From assembly GCA_013180625.2 (NCBI GenBank), contig SNVD02008762.1, positions 124,001 through 188,000 of the forward strand: a stretch of 64,000 nucleotides of DNA, written 5' to 3'. Positions 55,920 to 64,000 of this stretch are shown piece after piece. The notes beneath the pieces are model-generated. The model did not search any database, was not told where the DNA came from, and was given only the letters and a program-made list of their open reading frames with translations. Positions within the stretch are counted from its first letter, which is position 1; the number at the start of each line of letters is the position of its first letter. Source of the stretch: Boswellia sacra. Its lineage: Eukaryota > Streptophyta > Magnoliopsida > Sapindales > Burseraceae. Both the position numbers and the translations under genes were made by a program.

Positions 55920-58900
55920 AATGTGGAATGTGACTAAAGTCAAATTTGTCACATTAAAGATCAATGTTGTCAGAACAAATATGTGATATTTCTTTAGACT
56001 CTGTTCCTTTATGAATCCAAATCCTATTTTCTGTGCTGCACATTTTTCAATGCAATTTACACTCAATCTCAACCACATATCCTTTTCAAAATTCAAAATA
56101 ATTCAAAATCAATCATATATTTCTAAATTTAATTGAAAACGAAAATACTGGATTCATAAAAGAACAAACCCCTAGTTTCTAGGTTCTGACTCCTCTTTAA
56201 ATAACATTTTTCATCATTTTTCAGATAAATTTCTGTGCATCTGTAACCTTGAGAGACCTTTGCAGTTCTTTCAGGAATTTTTTATGCGTAGTAATAATAT
56301 TATTTCTTTTTAACATACCATTGGTCATTATGACAGTTTCTTAAGGATGGACTCACACCGAATATTTTTACTGTTCTCAATTTTACTTAACTTTTATTAT
56401 TGCTCAATTTTCAAGCTAGCTTGGTTGCAAAACTCTTATTCTTTAGCTACCTCATGGTGCAGTTATAGAGTACGATGAGTCTGTGATTTATTTATTTGTT
56501 TTATATTGTTATTCAAAATACGCAAGGCCCAATGTTATTATTTATTGACTTTGGTTTGATGCTTTTTATTAACTTAGGCCTGATATTATTTATCATTTTG
56601 GGCTTAATGAATTATTAATATAGAAGGTAAGCATTTTATTAATAATTCATCTAAAGGAGTAATATACTGCCTAGTCAAAACTAGACGTTCGTTTGCGTTA
56701 TTTAAAGAGTTTCAAAAGGGTCAAACATCATCATGAGCAGATTATTGAGGTTTTTGTGTATTTCGAAACAACAATATACAACAATAAGAAGATTAAGGAT
56801 AATTGTGTTGTATTATTTGTGTTTGACTGCCCCTTTAGTTGGTTTCTGAATCGATTTCTGGAATTGAGCTTGGGCCACTTTCTTGTGTGCGTGTAAGTGC
56901 TTTTATTTTACTTGTTATCAAGTCCATGGAGCGAACTGTATATAAACGATTCTCCAACTTGCTTCCTTTTCATGCAGGATTCTGTATTTTGAAATACACA
57001 CACAAGAGCCATGTAAGGCACTATGTGAGGGAACATAAGAAAGGAAGAAGCAGAATAATTATTATAACAAGTTCATTGAAGTCTTGCAATAAGTTCCTGT
57101 TCATTTTTGCCAAGTGACACCCGTTTTCTTATGGTATGAGCTGACTTGGGGTTAATTGTGCATATCCTTAGGCACTTTTGTAAGTGTGGATTAGTTGTCC
57201 CAAGATGTGTAGCTCTTTCTGGTTTTATCCCCTTTGTGGCCATATGAAAATATAGAATGGGGACTTAAACTACCTTAGGCATGGAGCATTGTGTATTCTG
57301 TGTTTTCTGACAATCAAGTTTCTTTCTTATTCATGGCCTTATTTTTACGTCACAGATGTTAAGATACTTACATATGTGTCACATTTTTGTTTTATGTAAT
57401 CTTAATTGTAGTTTAATATCTGTGTCGCAGTTATGCTTGAAACTTGACATATTTATGTAAAACCTGTTGTTTTCTATGCTTTTAGCCGATTGCTCTGATG
57501 TTTCATTTTTGTTCTTGGCTTACTTTTATTTTTGCAAATGTGTGATTTATGATATGCTTCCTGCTTTTTTATATTGTATACTCAAGCTGTAAGTATTAGT
57601 ATTGGAAGAAATTTAGTAACCGGTCATGAATTTTATTATCCAAATAAGAAGAAAGAAAGGGAAAGAAAAGAAAAATAGTTTGTGCATACCTAAAAATGTA
57701 TTAGTATCAATCCAAGGGAAGTCACCAGTATGCTGTATATTACGTGCTTTTGCACAAATCAATGCCTCATTTGCATATAAAAAATGAAATGACACTTTAT
57801 GGGAAGAACATATTGGTCCCGTATGTTATGCTCATAATTTCAGCTGTTCTTATGTAGTTATCCTGAAATTTTATAATCCTTGATTTCTTAAAGAATATAT
57901 GATAGACAGTGATTTTGTCAATCAGTATTTTTTCTTTGGCTGGAGCATGGATGTGTACATTAACTAGAAAGGATTTTGGTAGCAAAAGACTGTATTTCCT
58001 CATCACTTTTGTATTTGTTAGTATCATGATAGCATTTTTTTTTTTTTTTAATAGACATACAGGCATCACCCTTTTTATTCTAGTATGATGGGTATCAAGA
58101 TAGTTTGTTGCTTTTTCCAGACATCACTTTTTTCATTCTGCTGTGATGTGAAACTGCTGACCATTTTCACGGTGATCATCTACTCCACAAATGAACAAAT
58201 ATTGGCCAGCTTCTGATGATGCCACTGAGATATTGCCGCTAGTAAACAGCCCTTTATATGTGTCTGCATGCTGAGCAAGCTTGATATGTAGCTTCGCTCA
58301 CTTGCATTACATTGCAGGTACTACTCTGCTAGGCAAAAACTATTGGAGAACAATAGTGATAAAAGGGTTCACTAAGTCTGCGTTTGGAAAACAACTTTCC
58401 AGGCAAAATCTGCTTACAGAATGAGCTTTTGTGTAGATCTAGCACAGTCACTCATGCATTATCTGGTTCATACATATGTATTTACTTCAATTATATTCTT
58501 AGCAAGAACGTCACTGACGTGAAATTGTTTGCCCTAAGGCCAGGAGAAATCGAAGTAACTCCAGCCATTGTTGTCTTCTACAAGACAGGTATCTGTTCTT
58601 GATTGAAAATGTTAAGGGACACTACAAAAAAAAGGTGAAGTATGATTACAGTGAAGCATTGGCAAGCTTTGGGAGAAATATTTTCTTAAAATGGAAAATT
58701 CGGAGAGTTATGGTATGAAATGGATTCCTTCAGAAAACTATCCCTCATATGAGTGAGGATGCTCACAGCATTCAGTTGTTGTCCGTATTAGCAGCTCATG
58801 TATAAAAGTTGACAGTTCCATTATTATGCTGGGTAATGTGATTGATTGTCGTATCTTTGTAAAGGGATGAGAGAATGTCACGATTGTCATTGCATGCCAT

Positions 58901-59067
58901 TTTTTATTGCTTAATAAAATTCAATTCACTCAAATCTTAAAGAACTAATCCAATGCATTACTGTATATTGAAAGCAAATCTACACAATAAGAAAAAAAAA
59001 ATTTTTGCACCAATTTTCAAGTTATGTATTTGATTTCTTTAATTTACTTCCAATGTTTTACTAATAT
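55920..59067. other. Intergenic, no supported gene
   Basis: 3' flank of the previous gene followed by AT-rich DNA. A 14-bp perfect inverted repeat (atgaattattaata / tattaataattcat) lies at 56607-56620 and 56637-56650. Small open frames near 58140-58620 on both strands have no recognised motif. Confidence 0.5.
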
Positions 59068-59086
59068 ATCTACAACAAAGAGGATT

Positions 59087-59585
59087 ATTTACGGCGGGTC
59101 AAAACCGCTGTAAATAGTCATTTACGGCGGTTATGCGGCGGTTGTCAACCGCCGCAAAAACAACCGCAGTAAAAGATTTTACGGCGGTTTTGACCCGCCG
59201 TAAATAGTTATTTACGGCGGTTTTGTTGTTCGACGTAAAAACAAACGACGAAATAGGGTTGACAATCACCGGACCCTTTTACGGGGGTTTTATGCCCGCC
59301 GTAAAAAGTTACTATTTACGACAAACAAGAAATCGCCGTAAAAAGTCACAAAACCGCCGTAAAAGACTTTATACAATTTTTTAAAAACTGTTGTGGGTTG
59401 ATTTACGACGGACACGAAACCGTCGTAAAAAGTTACTATTTACGACGAATAGGAAACCGCAGTAAAAAGTCACAAAACCGTCGTAAAAAGATTTTTTACA
59501 ATTTTTCAGAAACTGTCGTGGGTTGATAGAAACCGCAGTAAACAATTAAGAAAAATTTTTTGTGTCGACCAAGAAACCACCATAA
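59087..59585. repeat. TTTACGGCGG subterminal repeats
   Basis: More than fifteen copies in both orientations, many mutated (tttacgacgg, accgcagtaaa), which points to an older insertion than the 1-3126 element. Confidence 0.9.
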
Positions 59586-59849
59586 ATAGTGAGCAAAAAT
59601 TTTTCAAAGTTTCATTGCTTGTGCTATTCTATATTTATTTGCTGTTTACAAAATAATTAATCTATCTTAAAAAAATATTTTGATATAATTCTGTAATCAT
59701 TCATAAAATGAATATAATGAAATCAAATCAAATACAAAAATATCTCACATAATAGTTCAATCATAATCCAAAAAAAAATCTAATATAACGCAATCATCAT
59801 CCACACTATTCAACATGTTATAATCAAATAGTTTGATTATCTTCAATCT

Positions 59850-60135
59850 TCATACCACTTTGTGAAAAGACTCGGTGGGATTATAGGCCTGCATGAGAAA
59901 GGATCCAAACTTTGTCTACAGTTTCAATCCAGGGCAATTTATGTCTGCTACTTTATCTTCAATCTTCAATATATTTTGCTATGCAATCTTGACAAAAAGG
60001 GTGATCACAACATTTCTTGATAGTGAATTTCTTGTTCAGTGAGATAGGTTTGATGCAGGTCTCACAAGTGAAGCCTTCCTTTTGCATCGATTGGCTATTC
60101 TCTTGGCGTGCCCTTTGTTTTTGCTTTCCCATGGA
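59850..60135 (-). pseudogene. Captured RBR-type E3 ubiquitin ligase fragment (RING1 region)
   Basis: The minus strand carries KEGFTCETCIKPISLNKKFT, then KKCCDHPFCQDCIAKYIED, the RING1 cysteine/histidine pattern of plant RBR ligases. After a stop/frameshift it goes on as DKVADINCPGLKL and, in a third frame, LDPFSCRPIIPPSLFTKWYE. This is the conserved linker into the IBR domain. Intact RBR ligases transfer ubiquitin through a RING2 cysteine; IBR and RING2 are absent. Two frameshifts within 280 bp make it a dead fragment. It lies just inside the CACTA left end, so capture is likely. Confidence 0.8.
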
Positions 60136-60568
60136 AATCCTCTGAGATTTTGAAATGCAGAAAATTAATAACAAAAAGAAAGAAACTCAACAATTTATAT
60201 AGTTAGCTGATGATACTAACAACCAATTGGTATCCTCATATTATTTGAATATAATTTGCATAGAAATATTAAGATCTACTTCAACAAAATAGCAAAGCAA
60301 TTAAATGCACATAGACAGCATAATCCTTTTTAGTTTTACTGATATAAAGATACAAACGTAAAGGCCTAAATCATGAATTGAATTTAATAAGATAAATAAG
60401 TTTATAAATTACAATGCCAACAAAATCAATCAAATGATCATAGAATCACATTGAATCTAAATCTAGAATTGAGCAGCCCTATTGCAACAGCAGTACTTGC
60501 ACATATTAACACAAATGCTGAATAATATGGAAATATGCACACGCTCTCTGTACCACAAAGAAAATAAT

Positions 60569-60609
<41 letters not shown>

Positions 60610-61790
60610 ACATGTTAATTTCTATCATATTAATTTACAAAACCTGTAAATTAATAGTAAAAACAAGTGGGATGCTTTCAAAATAAACAAAAATGAACAA
60701 GTAAGCAACAGGAGAGAAGCCAAAGAGAATTGATGAACATATAGCTAACTTGATGAAAGCAGCATGTATGAATATATAGACGTATAGCTCTTCTCAGCTG
60801 TTCACCTGCAGTTATTTTCAAGAATGTTATCTTTCTAGAAAATCATGTATATTTACAAGTTACTGATGTAAATAGATTCCGATAAATGTCTTGTTTTCAA
60901 GTGATAAGAGAATTTATACGAAAAGCTATCCTCATCAACTTTTTCTTTTCTATTTCTTTTTAGTGTTAATTGACCTACGCAATACGAGTTCTCTCTTCGG
61001 TAACATCTGCTAGTATAAAATTATAAAGTAACAAACAATTTCGCACTGGAATTTTCAGGTTGGTGGACAAGTGGCTTGAGATGGCTACATTAGCGTACGT
61101 GGCTGACATATGTGCATCTTGGGAGGTGCTGGGTGGGGTCAAGATACAATCACTAGAGTGTACACGTGCAAGGTATGGATTGAATTGCGGACTTTTGTGA
61201 AAAGCCATTTTAAGGGGTTGCGACCAAAGTCAAAAACTAGCATGTTGCTCTTCCTTATCCGAAGCTAAAGAAGCATGGGAGGGTTGTTGTGTGTGGCCCA
61301 TTTGTGTAGGAACCGAAGTTTGGTTGGAATTAGAATTGGATTGGTCTTCCTCCTCCATGTCACGTGGGCCACTTCTTTTTTTTTTGGTCATAATCACTCA
61401 ATGGATGCATGGTTGTCTAGAAATTTTTACATTTATTCAAATACCCCTGGCTGCAAGTACAACACATAGATTTTGTTATGTTAATCAGTTTAGTGTTATC
61501 TTCACAGTAAGTATTATTATACGAGACAAGAAATCATTTCTCCTCTTATACAAGCATAATCCATAGAGACACTCTAGCCTAACGCTCTTGGATTTAAGGA
61601 ATTGTTCTCCATATTTAGGCTAACAAAGCTTGCAATTAACAAATAGATATTTCGTAGATTGAGCAAGTAGGTAAATCCCAGAAAAATCTTGTGTTAAAAT
61701 AAAAAATTATTAAAATCTAGGAGGTGAGATAGCAGACTAATAAATGCGCACGTCAATAGTGAGTGATGAAAGCAGCAGGGAGAAAGAGCT
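60136..61790. other. CACTA interior, no gene recognised
   Basis: AT-rich with a GA microsatellite. ORFs at 60975-61208 and 61275-61566 overlap across frames without motif support. Confidence 0.5.
60572..60606 (+). repeat. (GA)17 microsatellite
   Basis: Uninterrupted gagaga run of about 35 bases. Confidence 0.97.
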
Positions 61791-61796
61791 TACTCT

Positions 61797-62050
61797 AGAT
61801 TCCATATTCATAAGAACTGCAGATTTTGTGGCCTCTTTAGCATGATTAAGCTGTACCTAGCTCACTGTCACACAGTCGAAGTCAGAAAAAATAAAGAAAT
61901 TAATAGGAGGACTTGCTAGAGATTAAGATGCCATCCAAGAAAACACACAGAATGGAATAACTAGAAAACAAACCTTTTCTAGATGTTGCAATTGAAATTA
62001 ACTCTGCTACTGCTATATCAACTGCCTCTGACACAAAATCAGAGCCCTGA
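61797..62050 (-). pseudogene. Exons of an unidentified gene (minus strand)
   Basis: Two blocks with donor/acceptor borders are present. About 62050-61977 (GSDFVSEAVDIAVAELISIA, then TSRK, then gtttgt) and 61859-61797 (VQLNHAKEATKSAVLMNMES, then gtaagc). They are alanine-rich and probably helical. I do not recognise the family. They could be captured exons or part of a gene extending left. Confidence 0.4.
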
Positions 62051-62236
62051 ATCCATAAAGTGAACATACTTGAGCTTATTGATTTTGTAAATCCTCATAC
62101 ATTAATTCATTTTTCCAGGAATGTTCAGTTTAATTCATTCATGTATCAGAAAAGATTTGTTGACAAACCTAAAAAGTTCACATTAATTCATTCATGTGAA
62201 AAAGCAATTTAAAAGGCACCAGTAGAATCTCATTGG

Positions 62237-62502
62237 TTATGACAGTGGAGAGCCATGCATAATTCCAGTATTAGCAAGAGGATTGCTCGTGGAGACCCTT
62301 CCATCTCTTACTACTGATGTGTTATCATTACCAACTCTAGTCAATGGACCAATTTGTGAAGCAACAATACTTCCACTTCCTGACGCTTTTATATTGGTTA
62401 ATGAAGGCAATGAATTCAGCAAAGAATTGGACTGAGGTTTCCAATATGCAGCAGCAATTGACTTGAGGTGCTGTTTGTGCCCAAAGGCAAAACGTGCTAG
62501 AG
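62237..62502 (-). pseudogene. Terminal exon of an unidentified gene (minus strand)
   Basis: After an acceptor (cttcacag) an 88-codon frame reads [20 protein letters not shown], then [20 protein letters not shown].. and ends at a TAA at 62237. It looks like a genuine 3' exon, because it is open to its stop and serine/asparagine-rich at the end. The upstream exon was not found. Family unknown. Confidence 0.4.
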
Positions 62503-62509
62503 CTGTGAA

Positions 62510-64000
62510 GACATTTAAAAACCAACTCAATTGTATTAATTTTAGCCAATTATCCCGTAGACATACAAGCAAAAGCTTCATCCCCCACCACCTAGCACAC
62601 TCTAGGAGGAGGAAAAGAACCTTGTGTCCTCATTCATTCTCACAGACACACAATGTCAAATGAGATCACAAAAATATGGAACAACCCACATCAGTTTTGT
62701 CAAACACATACCAAAATCATTCGAGTTGCAAGATAAGAAAGACTTATTTTATATGTACGCAGATTTACAAAGAACAGGAAAAATAGATTAGTCCATAGAA
62801 CCCAGGGATCACCTAGTGAAATCACCTGATTCTTTAAAAAATATACTAACCAGATTCAATCTATAAGATTTAAATAAACATGAGAAAGTTCTTATACATA
62901 GTGTTACAAGCCAGTATGCAACAATGCCACCAATGAGTTTGGGTAATATGCAACCCAGGAAACGAATAGACTAAACAATTCCAAAAAGAAGAAACTGAAT
63001 TGCACACTCAGTAATCCAGTGCTTACTAGTTATCATAAATCCAACCAATCAAATGCAGGAAAAGAAACAAACAAGCAAGAGTAACAAATAGAAAATACAT
63101 ATCAGTTACACAGACAATAACAAATAATCTACAAGCTTCCATAGAATTGTCAACCCATAAGTCTAATTTCAAGGTTACAGTGATAAAGAAGGAAAAAGAG
63201 GGGAAGATCCAAAAAGCACCTTCTATACCAAAAGGTTATTATTAATATTACAGCAAAAACCTTTCAGAACAGAAATAGATCCCAGAAAAAAATGTATTCC
63301 ATCCAAACAAATTTATAAACATTGACATTCTATTTCTTAGCAAACCTTATAGATTATTTGATAAAATACCAAGCAAATCATTTTCCATACAAGTTACTTG
63401 CATTAACCAATATAAGATGATTTGCCCAAGTTTCAAGGCAAATTACCTTTTATATAAAGGTAGAGAATTATATTGAAAGAAGGAAATAGATCAGAGGAAC
63501 AGGGGTAAAAGAATTTTTCTGGAGGAAGGAAGAGAAAAGAAGAAACAGGGAAACGAGAGACAAGAAGAAATAATAAAGAGATAAACATCTAGACAAGCAT
63601 AAAACTACATAGCAAGATCCCGAAGGTCAAAAAGATGAGCAAATGAAACAGAATAGAGCTGCTTTGCCTATAATCCACAATTTCATCTAAAGCCAAGGTG
63701 AAAAACAATATAAGAAACAATGCCTGAACTAGTCTTAAAAGCCGACATAACGGGTTCAGCTGATTAAACTAGAATACACATAAACCTCCCAGCTCCAATC
63801 GAACCTTATTACCCCTTGAAAAACCAACTAATATTCTACACGTAACACCCATTACTGATTCAATTTTCTATGTATTGTAAGAGCAGACACTTCAAGTAAT
63901 AATAACAAAATCATACCAATTCAGAAACAATAGCAGCAGCTAACCTCAATTCCTTTATCATAAGCAAATTTATTACTTAAAAAAAGAAATTAACTAGATC
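62510..64000. other. No gene recognised
   Basis: AT-rich sequence to the window end with no ORF of known family and no CACTA right terminus. Confidence 0.5.

Larger units (their letters stand above)
59068..64000 (+). mobile_element. CACTA element, left end and interior (right end not in window)
   Basis: The left terminus is atctacaacaaagaggatta at 59068, where the first CAC has become ATC. It is followed by a block of TTTACGGCGG/CCGCCGTAAA repeats (59087-59585) matching the right end of the element at 1-3126. No right terminus is seen before 64000, so the limit of this feature is the window end and not a proven boundary. The interior has an RBR-ligase fragment, unidentified exons and a GA microsatellite. 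Confidence 0.6.

Noticed and set aside
58140..58620. Open stretches on both strands (LAQHADTYKGLFTSG on minus; KNVTDVKLFALRPGEIE on plus)
   Set aside because: No family recognised, strands conflict and splice borders are unclear.

Overview
The window looks like AT-rich nuclear DNA from a eudicot plant. It has spliced genes with GT/AG introns, cysteine-rich receptor kinase (CRK) sequences, Copia LTR elements primed by tRNA-Met, and CACTA (En/Spm) DNA transposons starting CACTACAA. I cannot name the species. Nearly everything is transposon or pseudogene; the only plausible host gene is at 53094-55919, and it appears to lack an exon.

Layout. (1) 1-3126: right end of a CACTA element with a broken accessory transposase gene and TTTACGGCGG subterminal repeats. 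(2) 5128-6105: a Copia solo LTR with an AATAC target-site duplication (TSD). (3) 6191 to about 31220: a Copia element (gag, protease, integrase, RT/RNase H, and an extra third ORF) with no visible 3' LTR. (4) A 16.6-kb CACTA element (10457-27078, TSD CAC) sits inside that Copia element. It holds a 1.7-kb putative solo LTR (13634-15370, TSD GTTGG) and a second CACTA element (18234-23883, TSD ACT). (5) These two CACTA elements carry intron-containing pieces of host genes: a KNL1-like gene, plastid lysyl-tRNA synthetase, SUVH1/3-type methyltransferase, a growth-regulating factor and ESF1. They also carry exons I could not identify. (6) 31225-33160: inverted scraps resembling an endogenous pararetrovirus-type polyprotein, then an LTR end with a primer-binding site. 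(7) 33178-51680: a decayed tandem array of CRK genes, all on the minus strand, invaded by a small CACTA element (34169-36235, TSD TAT), a gag-deleted Copia element (37726-42528), a Copia scrap (43645-43941) and a 1.4-kb mini LTR element (46855-48250). (8) 53094-55919: a gene for a plastid-type [2Fe-2S] thioredoxin-like plus TPR protein. (9) 59068 to the window end: left end of another TTTACGGCGG CACTA element carrying a broken RBR ubiquitin-ligase fragment and unidentified spliced exons.

The history can be read as layers: Copia insertion, CACTA insertion into Copia, then LTR and CACTA insertions into that CACTA. The most interesting content is the pair of nested, gene-carrying CACTA elements (Pack-CACTA / transduplication). 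They retain introns of the donor genes and have exact TSDs.
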